A stretch of DNA of 12,688 nt. Origin: JACPLA01 sp035291905 (lineage in GTDB: Bacteria > Bacteroidota > Ignavibacteria > UBA10030). Made by a program: the position numbers and the translations under genes. This document shows positions 1 to 6,877 of the stretch, one piece after another. The DNA lies in NCBI GenBank assembly GCA_035291905.1, contig DATDRF010000296.1, positions 1 through 12,688 on the forward strand, read 5' to 3'. Within the stretch, counting starts at the first letter, position 1; every line of letters starts with the position of its first letter. Below the pieces are notes generated by a model. The model searched no databases. It saw nothing but the letters and a program-made list of their open reading frames with translations, and had not been told where the DNA came from.

Positions 1-322
1 GGCCGGCGGGGCCTACAAGCTGTTGGATGTCGCCGATGCAGATTCCCGAATCTATCTTGGTGCGGGTGTCGGATACTATCTCTATTTTTATTCAGTCGAA
101 TATTCCACCAGCACGGGCGGAATACTCGGCGGCGTTAGCTCTGAAAGTGTGTCAAGAAACGGAGGGAACCTGTTCTTCACATTCTTTCTCAGAGCACTGG
201 TAGGAAGGTTTTTCGTCGAGCCGAGATTCTTCATGGCTTCACAAAAGGACGACATGGTTGGCTCATACCGGTACTCCGTAAATCCGTCGGGATTCAGCAT
301 CGCCCTCGGTTTTCAGTATTAG
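1..322 (+). CDS. C-terminal end of an outer-membrane beta-barrel protein (5' partial)
   Basis: The frame is open from base 2 to the TAG at 320-322 and gives the last 106 residues of a protein that begins upstream of the window. The sequence alternates polar and hydrophobic/aromatic residues in short strands (for example YLGAGVGYYLYFYSVEY and LFFTFFLRALVGRFFVEPRFF), separated by Gly/Ser-rich turns, and ends in GFSIALGFQY. A final strand closing with an aromatic residue is the usual signal recognised by the BAM assembly machinery, so this is most likely an outer-membrane barrel of porin-like or OmpA/OmpW-like size. The specific family and ligand cannot be told from this piece. It lies 24 nt before the Nudix gene and is probably cotranscribed with it. 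Confidence 0.65.
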   Translation, partial: AGGAYKLLDVADADSRIYLGAGVGYYLYFYSVEYSTSTGGILGGVSSESVSRNGGNLFFTFFLRALVGRFFVEPRFFMASQKDDMVGSYRYSVNPSGFSIALGFQY

Positions 323-346
323 CATGGATTGCCATTCAGGGAAATA

Positions 347-820
347 ATGCCGAACATTGTAAGCCAAATCGTGGAAGTCACCGTTTTCAAGACGCGGGCT
401 GGGCAGCCGCTCTTCCTGATCCTGAAACGCGCGGACAATGACCGCCTGTACCCGGGGATATGGCAAATAGTGACCGGCAAGATCGAGCAGGGGGAAGGGA
501 CGGTCGATGCTGTGCTGCGCGAGGTTCGGGAGGAAACAGGGCTTGCTCCGAAAAAGCTCTGGCGGATTCCCGTGGTGAACTCCTTTTACGATCCCCTTGG
601 CGACATGCTCCAGTTGTGTCCGAATTTTGCCGCTGCCGTCGATGAGAGCGCTGAGCCGGTATTGTCGAAGGAACATCGTGCGGCTGAATGGTGCACCCTT
701 GAACGAGCGCTCTCGCTTCTGCCATGGACGGGACAGCGGAACGCGGTCGAAACCGTCTTTGAACGATTCTGGAATGAAACGGAAGAGGCCAAACTGCTTG
801 AGATTCGGATTCCATCATAG
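347..820 (+). CDS. Nudix hydrolase, NudB-like
   Basis: 157 residues. Nudix enzymes cleave nucleoside diphosphates linked to another moiety, releasing a phosphate or a nucleotide. The Nudix box fits perfectly at residues 44-66: G44, E50 seven residues before R58-E59, then REETGL ending at L66, which supplies the Mg-binding glutamates. The stretch before it (YPGIWQIVTGKIEQGE) resembles NudB (dihydroneopterin triphosphate/dATP pyrophosphohydrolase), but the substrate is not certain. I chose ATG 347 because AGGGA at 338-342 lies about 5 nt upstream; a TTG at 329 in the same frame would add six residues and has poor support. The TAG is followed 16 nt later by the pfkB start, so the genes are probably cotranscribed. 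Confidence 0.88.
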   Translation: MPNIVSQIVEVTVFKTRAGQPLFLILKRADNDRLYPGIWQIVTGKIEQGEGTVDAVLREVREETGLAPKKLWRIPVVNSFYDPLGDMLQLCPNFAAAVDESAEPVLSKEHRAAEWCTLERALSLLPWTGQRNAVETVFERFWNETEEAKLLEIRIPS

Positions 821-836
821 TTGAAAGGATTCACCC

Positions 837-1754
837 TTGAGTCTCCTCGTTGTCGGCTCTGTAGCTCTCGATTCGGTTGAAACGCCCTTCGGTAACGTCC
901 AAAATGCCCTGGGAGGATCCGCTGTCTATATTTCAACCTCCGCGAGCTATTTCTCGGCGCCGATCCGCATCGTGGCGGTTGTCGGGGGCGATTTTCCGAA
1001 AAAACATCTGAAGTTCCTGGAGAAACGCAACATCGATGTGGACGGGTTGCAGATTATCGAGAACGGCAAGACGTTCAGATGGGGCGGGCGCTACCATTAT
1101 GATCTCAATATGCGGGACACTCTGTATACGGAGCTCAATGTTTTCGAAAAGTTTGATCCCATTATCCCTGAGGGATATCGCAAATCCAGTTATGTATGTC
1201 TCGGCAATATCCACCCCGCGCTTCAAAGAAAAGTATTGCAACAGATTGCAAAGCCGAGGCTCGTCATCGGTGACACGATGAACTACTGGATCGAGAATAC
1301 GGCCGACGAGCTCAAGAAGACGCTCAAGGTGATGGATGCCCTCGTGGTGAATGACTCTGAAGCTCGCCTGCTGACCCAGGAGCCGAACCTGTACAAATCC
1401 GCAAGGCGAATCATCGAAATGGGTCCCAAGATCGTCATCATCAAGAAAGGGGAGCATGGTGCGCTTCTGGTCACCGAGAATACGGTCTTCTCCGCACCCG
1501 CATACCCCCTTGAGACAATCAACGATCCGACAGGAGCGGGAGATTCCTTTGCCGGAGGGTTCGCCGGCTGGCTGGCAAAAACCGATGATTTTTCCCCTGA
1601 GAATCTGAAACGCGCTGTGATCTACGGCAGCACCCTCGCCTCATTCTGCGTTGAGCGCTTTGGCGTCGAGCGTCTGGAAGACCTTACCTATCTCGAAATC
1701 AAGGACCGTTATCGTTCCTTCAGGGAGTTGTCGCAGTTTGGTGAGGAGTCTTAG
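837..1754 (+). CDS. PfkB-family sugar/nucleoside kinase
   Basis: 305 residues, normal for the ribokinase/PfkB fold. These kinases move the ATP gamma-phosphate to a hydroxyl of a sugar or nucleoside in the cytoplasm. The C-terminal signature is DPTGAGDSFAGG, residues 230-241, with D236 as the expected catalytic base and GAG as the anion hole. The N-terminal GG motif is LGGSA at 25-29, and VVNDSEARLL (170-179) and IIKKGEHGALL (201-211) are the usual core strands. The start is TTG 837, with AGGA at 826-829 seven nt upstream; the translation begins SLLVVGSVALD as expected, and there is no better start. It lies directly before mtnA, which suggests a substrate in methylthioribose or deoxypentose salvage, but that is inference. 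Adenosine, ribose and other PfkB substrates cannot be excluded. Confidence 0.85.
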   Translation: MSLLVVGSVALDSVETPFGNVQNALGGSAVYISTSASYFSAPIRIVAVVGGDFPKKHLKFLEKRNIDVDGLQIIENGKTFRWGGRYHYDLNMRDTLYTELNVFEKFDPIIPEGYRKSSYVCLGNIHPALQRKVLQQIAKPRLVIGDTMNYWIENTADELKKTLKVMDALVVNDSEARLLTQEPNLYKSARRIIEMGPKIVIIKKGEHGALLVTENTVFSAPAYPLETINDPTGAGDSFAGGFAGWLAKTDDFSPENLKRAVIYGSTLASFCVERFGVERLEDLTYLEIKDRYRSFRELSQFGEES

Positions 1755-1843
1755 TGTCGAGTCCTGAGGATCTGTTTTCAGAAAATCCTGTTGCGCTCCT
1801 TTACAAAATTTCCGAATCGAGACACGAACCGTGCGACCCATAG
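1754..1843 (+). CDS. Possible 29-codon ORF coupling pfkB to mtnA
   Basis: A GTG at 1754-1756 shares its first G with the pfkB TAG stop and is preceded 5 nt upstream by a strong SD, GAGGAG at 1743-1748. The frame runs for 29 codons (reading SSPEDLFSENPVALLYKISE and onward) to TAG 1841-1843, overlapping the mtnA GTG at 1831 by 13 nt. I recognise no domain. Since mtnA has no SD of its own, ribosomes ending here could re-initiate on mtnA. It may be a real leader peptide, the remnant of a longer gene, or chance. Conservation in relatives would decide. Confidence 0.35.
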   Translation: MSSPEDLFSENPVALLYKISESRHEPCDP

Positions 1844-2883
1844 AATGGCTCGATGATAGGGTTCGGTTTATCGACCAAACGCAGCTGCCGGAGAATGAGG
1901 AATTCGTCGAGACCGATGATCCCTCCGTCATAGCCGGTGCAATCAGGGAACTGTCAATCAGGGGTGCTCCCCTCATAGGAATTGCCGCTGCATACGGCGT
2001 GGCCCTTGCTGCGGTCAGGACCACAAAAACCGGTTCCCCCCTTCAGTCACACCTCCTCGGAACAATTACGCACCTTGCTTCGACCAGGCCCACGGCTGTC
2101 AACCTCTTTTGGGCTCTTGGACGGATGCGGCGGATCATCGATTCCTTGTCAATCGAATCGCCCGGGAGGCTTCGCAAAGCTCTTGTTGAAGAGGCACTGG
2201 CCATCCATAAAGAAGACGAGGAAATGGGGGAAAGGATCGGAGGCTTCGGCGCAGACCTTTTTCCCAATGCTGCCACGGTTCTGACTCACTGCAACACCGG
2301 TATGCTCGCAACCGGGGGCAAGGGGACGGCGCTCGCGGCTATCATCACTGCCTGGGAACGAAAAACACTGAAACACGTCTATATTGACGAAACGCGCCCC
2401 CTTTTCCAGGGTGCGCGTCTGACTGCCTGGGAATTGAAAAAGGTCGGTGTTCCGCATACGCTGGTTTCCGACAGCACCGCCGGTTTTCTCATGCAGCAGG
2501 GGAAGATCTCAACCGTCATCGTGGGTGCTGACAGGATCGCGGCGAACGGTGACGTTGCCAACAAAGTCGGAACGTATGGGCTCGCCGTTCTCGCCCGGTA
2601 TCATCAGATTCCATTCTATGTAGCGGCGCCCTCTTCGAGTATTGATTTCGAACTCCTCGACGGAAAAGCGATTCCGCTGGAACAGCGCGATCCGGATGAA
2701 CTGGTAATTTGTGGAGGGAAGAGGATTGCACCCGAAGGGACGGAGGTTTACTCTCCGGCATTTGACGTTACGCCGAATTCCCTTGTCACGGCCATCGTAA
2801 CGGAACAGGGTGTGGCGGCCCCGCCATACCAGGTTTCGCTCTGCGCTGTCAGGCAAACGCATCGTGAGGGGGTGAACCTGTGA
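1831..2883 (+). CDS. mtnA: S-methyl-5-thioribose-1-phosphate isomerase
   Basis: 350 residues, the usual length. MtnA converts the aldose 5-methylthioribose-1-phosphate to the ketose 5-methylthioribulose-1-phosphate in methionine salvage; some bacteria use it on 5-deoxyribose-1-phosphate. It belongs to the eIF2B alpha-like/MtnA family. Visible motifs are RGAPLIGIAAAYG (44-56), THCNTGMLATGGKGTAL (152-168) with the expected catalytic C154, and VGADRIAANGDVANKVGTYG (231-250) with the expected acid D234; DVTPNSL is at 312-318. The start is GTG 1831: MRPIEWLDD matches the family N-terminus and no other start codon lies between it and the upstream in-frame TGA at 1765. No SD is visible before it, so translation may be coupled to the short ORF ending at 1843. 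Its stop overlaps the recO start by 4 nt (GTGA). Confidence 0.95.
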   Translation: MRPIEWLDDRVRFIDQTQLPENEEFVETDDPSVIAGAIRELSIRGAPLIGIAAAYGVALAAVRTTKTGSPLQSHLLGTITHLASTRPTAVNLFWALGRMRRIIDSLSIESPGRLRKALVEEALAIHKEDEEMGERIGGFGADLFPNAATVLTHCNTGMLATGGKGTALAAIITAWERKTLKHVYIDETRPLFQGARLTAWELKKVGVPHTLVSDSTAGFLMQQGKISTVIVGADRIAANGDVANKVGTYGLAVLARYHQIPFYVAAPSSSIDFELLDGKAIPLEQRDPDELVICGGKRIAPEGTEVYSPAFDVTPNSLVTAIVTEQGVAAPPYQVSLCAVRQTHREGVNL

Positions 2884-3713
2884 TCGTCAAGACTGAAGGC
2901 GTCGTTCTAAAGTCGATGCGGTTTCGTGAGACAAGTAAGATTGTGACCTTCTATACCCGCCGGTACGGGAAACTGGCTGCTGTGGCAAAAGGGGCCCGCG
3001 AAACAAAGAGCAAGTTCGGAGCGGCGCTCGAGCCGATGACGGCCGTGAACCTGGTTCTCTATAAGAAAGAGCAGCGTGACCTCCAGTTGGTCTCGCAATG
3101 CGACATCAGAAAACAGCACAAGAAGATTCAATCGGAAATGGAGAGAATGGGTGTCGGGCTTTCCATCGTCGAGCTCCTGAATCAGCTTACGCAAAACGAG
3201 GAAGAGAATCCGGCGCTTTTTTCGCTCCTGGATGAGACGCTCGACGCTCTCGAGTCGGCACCGGGAAATATCGTGAACTTCCGCCACGGATTTGAACTGA
3301 GGTTCTGCGGCGTTTGTGGCTTCGCGCCGGTCTTCGATCATTGCGTGAGCTGCGAAAAGAGGCTCGATCCCGACAAAGCCGGAATCATGACGGTTTTTCA
3401 GCTCGACAAGGGGGGAATGCTGTGTGAGTCGTGCGCAGGGGCGATCCCGCCTGCCCAGGTTCGGATTGTCGAACGGGACGGGAAGGAATATGATGGAAGA
3501 GGCCCGGCGTATTGCAGAATTCGCAAGACGACGGCGATGATCATGGAAAGGCTTTTTGCCGCCCGACTGCAAAGTCTGGGTGGATTGGAATATCCGGGCC
3601 CGGTCGGGAACGAACTTGGCGCAACTTTACGTTCTTACTTGCGTTACCACTTTGAGAGTGTGAGGCCGCTCAAATCGGCCCATGTGTTTGAACAAATGTC
3701 AAACGATTATTGA
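2880..3713 (+). CDS. recO: DNA repair protein RecO
   Basis: 277 residues. RecO acts in RecFOR recombinational repair: it binds ssDNA and SSB, anneals strands and, with RecR, helps load RecA on SSB-coated gaps. The N-terminal OB-fold is recognisable (VKTEGVVLKSMRFRETSKIV, then a YGKLAAVAKGAR segment at 29-40), followed by a helical domain. Three CxxC pairs, C143/C146, C155/C158 and C182/C185, form a likely zinc site; many RecO proteins have such cysteines while E. coli RecO does not. It is somewhat longer than the common size of about 240-250 residues. The GTG start at 2880 has a strong SD, GAGGGGGTGA at 2865-2874, and overlaps the mtnA stop, so the two are translationally coupled. The htrA gene follows after 21 nt. 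Confidence 0.92.
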   Translation: MIVKTEGVVLKSMRFRETSKIVTFYTRRYGKLAAVAKGARETKSKFGAALEPMTAVNLVLYKKEQRDLQLVSQCDIRKQHKKIQSEMERMGVGLSIVELLNQLTQNEEENPALFSLLDETLDALESAPGNIVNFRHGFELRFCGVCGFAPVFDHCVSCEKRLDPDKAGIMTVFQLDKGGMLCESCAGAIPPAQVRIVERDGKEYDGRGPAYCRIRKTTAMIMERLFAARLQSLGGLEYPGPVGNELGATLRSYLRYHFESVRPLKSAHVFEQMSNDY

Positions 3714-3734
3714 TCGAAGAGGAGGGCTTTACGC

Positions 3735-5279
3735 ATGTCCACGAAGTCGATAGTTACCGCTGTCCTGTTGATCGGTCTCGGCATTGTGTTTGGTGTCATT
3801 CTTGTCTCAAGCTTCAAAGGAGTCGACGTTACATTCGCACAGGATCCGCCGCAAATCGGATCCAAGGCGCCGGCGCCGAAGGTCAATTCTGCTCTCCAGG
3901 CGTTGAACGATGCGTTTCACACCGTTGCGAAGGATGTGACGCCTTCCGTCGTTTACATTACGGTGAAATCGAGCGGGTCGAAGGAAGGGAGCGAATCGGG
4001 AAGGTTCTTCCATTTTTTCGGTCCTGAGTTCAAACTGGATTCGCCGCGACGCACCCCGGAGATTGGAGCGGGATCAGGAGTGATCCTTACCACGAACGGG
4101 TACATCCTCACGAACAATCACGTTGTGGAGGATGCCGACGATGATGGGATACTGGTGAAGTTGTCCGACAGCCGCGAAACGAGTGCAAAGGTTGTCGGGG
4201 TTGACAAGCTCACCGACCTCGCAGTGATCAAGATTGACGAATCCGGCCTGCCGGTTCCACGGCTTGGCAACTCCGACGGCGTGGAAGTGGGCCACATCGT
4301 TTTCGCGGTCGGCAATCCATTGGGGCTGACTTCCACGATGACGCAGGGAATCGTCAGCGCTCTCGGACGGCAAATCAGCATCATCAGAGACAGCGAGGGA
4401 TACCAGATCGAGAATTTCATTCAGACGGATGCGGCGGTGAATCCCGGGAACAGCGGAGGTCCTCTTATCGATATCAGCGGTGCTGTCATCGGCATCAATA
4501 CCGCCATCGCAACCACGAATCAGCGATACCAGGGTTACAGCTTCGCTATCCCCATCAACCTTGCCCGCAAGGTTGCAAGCGATCTCATCCGCTACAAGGA
4601 GGTTCGTCGAGGTTATATTGGGGTCAATATCCAGACTGTGGATGCCGTAACGGCGAAGGCACAGGGAATGGAGAAGACGCAGGGAGTCTTCATCCATGGT
4701 GTCAATCCGGGAAGTGCAGGGGAAGAGGCGGGATTGAAGCCGAGAGATATCATTCTCAGTGTTGACGGGCAGGAGGTCAATACATCTCAGCAGCTCCAGA
4801 CCGTTGTTGCGACAAAAGAGCCGGGCCAGGCGGTGGTTTTGAAGGTCTTTCGCGATGGTAAGACCATCGAAAAACGGGTCAAGCTGAAGGCGCGGGAAGA
4901 GGAGAGAGATGTGGCAGCCAGCGACTCGAGGCGCGAAGGTGATAACGAACGCGAATCCGAGCGATCCTCGTCCGTTGACGTCGAGCTGCTTGGGCTCAAA
5001 GTTCAATCTCTTGACAATCGCACAAAGAATCAGCTCGAAGTCGAGCGCGGAGTGCTCGTATCCGATGTTGAGCCGTTCAGCGTGGCTGATCAGAGAAGCA
5101 TTTCTCCCGGAGACGTGATTCTCGATGTCGGGAATCGTGAAGTAAAGAATCCCCAGGAGTTCAGGGAGGCTATCGGACGGATGAAGGCCGGCGATGCCCT
5201 TATGCTGCGTGTCAAAACACAGGCCAGGCAGATCCGCTATGTGGCAATCCAGATACCGGATAAAAGAAATTCGCGATAA
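3735..5279 (+). CDS. HtrA/Deg-family periplasmic serine protease with two PDZ domains
   Basis: 514 residues, typical of DegP/DegQ-like proteins. It should degrade or hold misfolded envelope proteins. Residues 5-26 form a hydrophobic segment after a short basic start, with VTFAQD at 32-37 as a possible cleavage region, so it is either exported or a membrane anchor. The trypsin-like domain (about 50-285) has a full catalytic triad: H129 in TNNHVVEDAD, D161 in TDLAVIKID and S240 in NPGNSGGPLID. PDZ1 lies at about 290-385 (RRGYIGVNIQ onward) and PDZ2 at about 414-510. The linker at 387-412 is very rich in E, R, D and S. The ATG has an AGGAGG-type SD at 3720-3726. It is the last gene before a strong terminator. 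Whether to call it DegP, DegQ or DegS needs comparison; two PDZ domains argue against DegS. Confidence 0.94.
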   Translation: MSTKSIVTAVLLIGLGIVFGVILVSSFKGVDVTFAQDPPQIGSKAPAPKVNSALQALNDAFHTVAKDVTPSVVYITVKSSGSKEGSESGRFFHFFGPEFKLDSPRRTPEIGAGSGVILTTNGYILTNNHVVEDADDDGILVKLSDSRETSAKVVGVDKLTDLAVIKIDESGLPVPRLGNSDGVEVGHIVFAVGNPLGLTSTMTQGIVSALGRQISIIRDSEGYQIENFIQTDAAVNPGNSGGPLIDISGAVIGINTAIATTNQRYQGYSFAIPINLARKVASDLIRYKEVRRGYIGVNIQTVDAVTAKAQGMEKTQGVFIHGVNPGSAGEEAGLKPRDIILSVDGQEVNTSQQLQTVVATKEPGQAVVLKVFRDGKTIEKRVKLKAREEERDVAASDSRREGDNERESERSSSVDVELLGLKVQSLDNRTKNQLEVERGVLVSDVEPFSVADQRSISPGDVILDVGNREVKNPQEFREAIGRMKAGDALMLRVKTQARQIRYVAIQIPDKRNSR

Positions 5280-5303
5280 TTGACAAGTTGAGCAATGCAA
5301 GAG

Positions 5304-5333
5304 CGCAGGCGATGTCGGCCTGCGTTTTTTTTT
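5304..5333 (+). terminator. Rho-independent terminator after htrA
   Basis: A perfect 7-bp stem, CGCAGGC (5304-5310) with GCCTGCG (5318-5324) around a 7-nt loop, is followed at once by nine T residues (5325-5333). It sits 25 nt after the htrA stop and should end the transcription unit that includes pfkB, mtnA, recO and htrA. Confidence 0.93.
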
Positions 5334-5374
5334 GAGGCAAGGCCGATGAGGGGACAAAAGTCATTCCTTTCTCC

Positions 5375-5414
5375 TCTCAGCGCTCTTTGCGCCTCCTTCG
5401 CGACCTTTGCGGTT
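5375..5414. repeat. Short intergenic tandem repeat, period 10 nt
   Basis: Four degenerate 10-nt units lie head to tail: TCTCAGCGCT, CTTTGCGCCT, CCTTCGCGAC and CTTTGCGGTT. The reverse strand reads as AACCGCAAAG, GTCGCGAAGG, AGGCGCAAAG, AGCGCTGAGA. If that strand is translated it gives the low-complexity LTAKVAKEAQRALRGE pattern, which I know as a frequent spurious protein in bacterial genomes and not a gene. The tract lies between the htrA terminator and aroC. Its function is unknown; it may be a dispersed genomic repeat with copies elsewhere. Confidence 0.75.
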
Positions 5415-5459
5415 AGGCTTTTTTGCCAGGTGAGATATTTGCGTACACATATGTCTGAA

Positions 5460-5488
5460 TTGCTAATTCCTTGAAATTTCGCTTTATT
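5460..5488 (+). promoter_or_regulatory. Weak candidate promoter for aroC
   Basis: TTGCTA (5460-5465) and TTTATT (5483-5488) are 17 nt apart, which would put the RNA start about 20 nt before the aroC GTG. A promoter is expected here because a strong terminator precedes the region, but both boxes match the sigma70 consensus poorly. Other pairs nearby, such as TTGCCA at 5423, are no better. Confidence 0.3.
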
Positions 5489-5513
5489 TGCAGATTCAAA
5501 CAGAGGAAGAACA

Positions 5514-6701
5514 GTGATACGGTATCTCACAGCTGGGGAATCTCACGGCCAGGCCCTCGTCGGCATTATCGAAGGAATACCCGCCGGGTTGTCCATCTCG
5601 TCCGAGTACATCAACCATCAGCTTTGGCGAAGACAGCAGGGCTATGGGAGAGGAGGACGTATGAGGATCGAATCGGACAAAGTGGAGATCCTCTCGGGCC
5701 TCCGGTTCGGCAAGACCCTTGGCTCGCCGATTTCCCTCGTGATTCGAAATCGCGACTGGGCGAACTGGTCGACGAAAATGATGCCGGAGGGAGATGGGAA
5801 GGACGTTGAGCCGGTGACAATTCCCCGCCCCGGGCATGTCGATTACAGCGGAGCGAACAAGTTTGGGTTTGACGATATTCGGAACGTCATCGAACGTGCG
5901 TCAGCCCGCGAAACGGCGATGCGCGTTGCTTGCGGGACCATAGCGCGAAAATTTCTCGAAGAGAACGGGATCTTTATCGGCAGCCACGTCATCAGGATCG
6001 GCGAAGCGTCCCTCGCGCACCGCGAAAAGGTCGATCGCATCATCCGCAAATGGACGAAGGCGTCGTGCGGCGCTTATAAGATCACGGAAATCGCGGACAA
6101 ATCTCCCGTGAGGACGCTTGACGCAGTCCTTGAGAAGAAGGCGATCGCTCAGATCCGTTGGGCCCAAAAAGCGGGTGATACGGTTGGCGGAATCTTTGAG
6201 GTGATTGTTACGGGGCTTCCCGTCGGCTTGGGCAACTATGTTCATTGGGACAGAAAGCTTGATGGCCTGCTGGCCCAGGCAGTGATGTCGATCCATGCGG
6301 TCAAGGGAGTAGAAATTGGTGAGGGGTTTGCCAACGCGGGAAAGCCGGGGTCGTCGGTACACGATCCCTTCGGAATCAGCAGCGGAACGATTGTCCGAAC
6401 CCGGAACAATGCGGGCGGACTGGAAGGCGGACTGACAAACGGCGAGATGCTCGTCGTGCGCGCCGCCATGAAACCGATCTCTACCTTGGCGCATCCGCTG
6501 AAGTCGGTTGACCTCAAGACCATGAAGTCGGTCAAGGCGCGGTACGAACGATCCGATGTCTGTGCAGTACCGGCATGTTCCGTCATCGCGGAAGCCGCCA
6601 TTGCGCCGGTTTTAGCGAATGCATTCCAGGAGAAGTACGGAGGCGACTCCATGAAAGAGATTCGCTCTCGTTTCAAGGGGGGTCGCAGGGGGGATGGTTG
6701 A
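5514..6701 (+). CDS. aroC: Chorismate synthase
   Basis: 395 residues, slightly long for the family. AroC removes phosphate from 5-enolpyruvylshikimate-3-phosphate to give chorismate, the last common step towards Phe, Tyr, Trp, folate and quinones; it needs reduced FMN. Family signatures are all present: TAGESHGQALVGIIEGIPAG near the N-terminus, YGRGGRMRIESDKVEILSG at about 43-61, RPGHVDYSGANKFG at about 106-119, RASARETAMRVACG soon after, and FGISSGTIVRTRNNAGGLEGG in the C-terminal half. The C-terminal tail is basic and Gly-rich (SRFKGGRRGDG). The GTG start at 5514 has a GAGGAA SD at 5503-5508, 5 nt upstream. It appears to start its own unit after the htrA terminator. The stop codon overlaps the -35 box of the next promoter. 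Confidence 0.96.
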   Translation: MIRYLTAGESHGQALVGIIEGIPAGLSISSEYINHQLWRRQQGYGRGGRMRIESDKVEILSGLRFGKTLGSPISLVIRNRDWANWSTKMMPEGDGKDVEPVTIPRPGHVDYSGANKFGFDDIRNVIERASARETAMRVACGTIARKFLEENGIFIGSHVIRIGEASLAHREKVDRIIRKWTKASCGAYKITEIADKSPVRTLDAVLEKKAIAQIRWAQKAGDTVGGIFEVIVTGLPVGLGNYVHWDRKLDGLLAQAVMSIHAVKGVEIGEGFANAGKPGSSVHDPFGISSGTIVRTRNNAGGLEGGLTNGEMLVVRAAMKPISTLAHPLKSVDLKTMKSVKARYERSDVCAVPACSVIAEAAIAPVLANAFQEKYGGDSMKEIRSRFKGGRRGDG

Positions 6702-6726
6702 CTCTTGTTCGTGTTTATGCTATATT
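6698..6726 (+). promoter_or_regulatory. Sigma70-type promoter for the HNH gene
   Basis: TTGACT (6698-6703) and TATATT (6721-6726) are separated by exactly 17 nt. Each box matches the consensus at five of six positions. The -35 box overlaps the aroC TGA stop at 6699-6701. Transcription would start near 6733 and leave a leader of about 140 nt before the HNH gene GTG at 6875. The downstream trpS gene may also be served. Confidence 0.75.
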
Positions 6727-6732
6727 TTTCAG

Positions 6733-6877
6733 CAGGTAACAGGAAAGTCTTCAAGAAACGTTTGATTGAACAGGCCTAGGTGCCTGCGAGTTAGGAGGTG
6801 TTTGAGACTTCAGCGCAGCGATCCACAGTGCCGGCTCGAATGGGAAGAGGAACCCCGAAACCAGATTTTTTGGGGTG
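6733..6877 (+). promoter_or_regulatory. Possibly structured 5' leader of the HNH gene
   Basis: This untranslated region contains three pairings visible by eye. AAGTC and TCAA (6745-6749 and 6751-6754, one bulged T) pair with TTGAGACTT at 6802-6810. CAGGC (6771-6775) pairs with GCCTG (6782-6786). ACCCCGAAA (6852-6860) pairs with TTTTTTGGGGT ending at 6876, giving 9 bp with one G-U and a 7-nt loop; this last stem holds the first two bases of the HNH start codon. The only strong SD (TTAGGAGG, 6791-6798) is about 77 nt from that start and instead precedes a TTG at 6802 that opens a 34-codon frame reading into the HNH gene. I match it to no known riboswitch class. Confidence 0.45.

Noticed and set aside
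329..346. TTG 329 as start of the Nudix gene
   Set aside because: No SD at a sensible distance, while ATG 347 has AGGGA about 5 nt upstream and fits the family N-terminus.
4074..5357. 427-codon open frame on the - strand
   Set aside because: It is the antisense of htrA, whose catalytic triad and PDZ domains are clear on the + strand; the antisense product has no recognisable domain.
5375..5414. Possible CRISPR array
   Set aside because: Units are 10 nt and contiguous with no spacers; no cas genes are in the window.
5237..5530. 97-codon - strand frame with LTAKVAKEAQRALRGE
   Set aside because: The readable part is a translation of the 10-nt repeat, and the rest overlaps the htrA end, the terminator and the aroC start.
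6733..6877. Known structured RNA such as 6S, SRP or RNase P RNA, suggested by an AGGAAAGTC stretch and a GGTAAC
   Set aside because: Only isolated short words match; the conserved cores of those RNAs are not present, and the length and layout fit a gene leader better.
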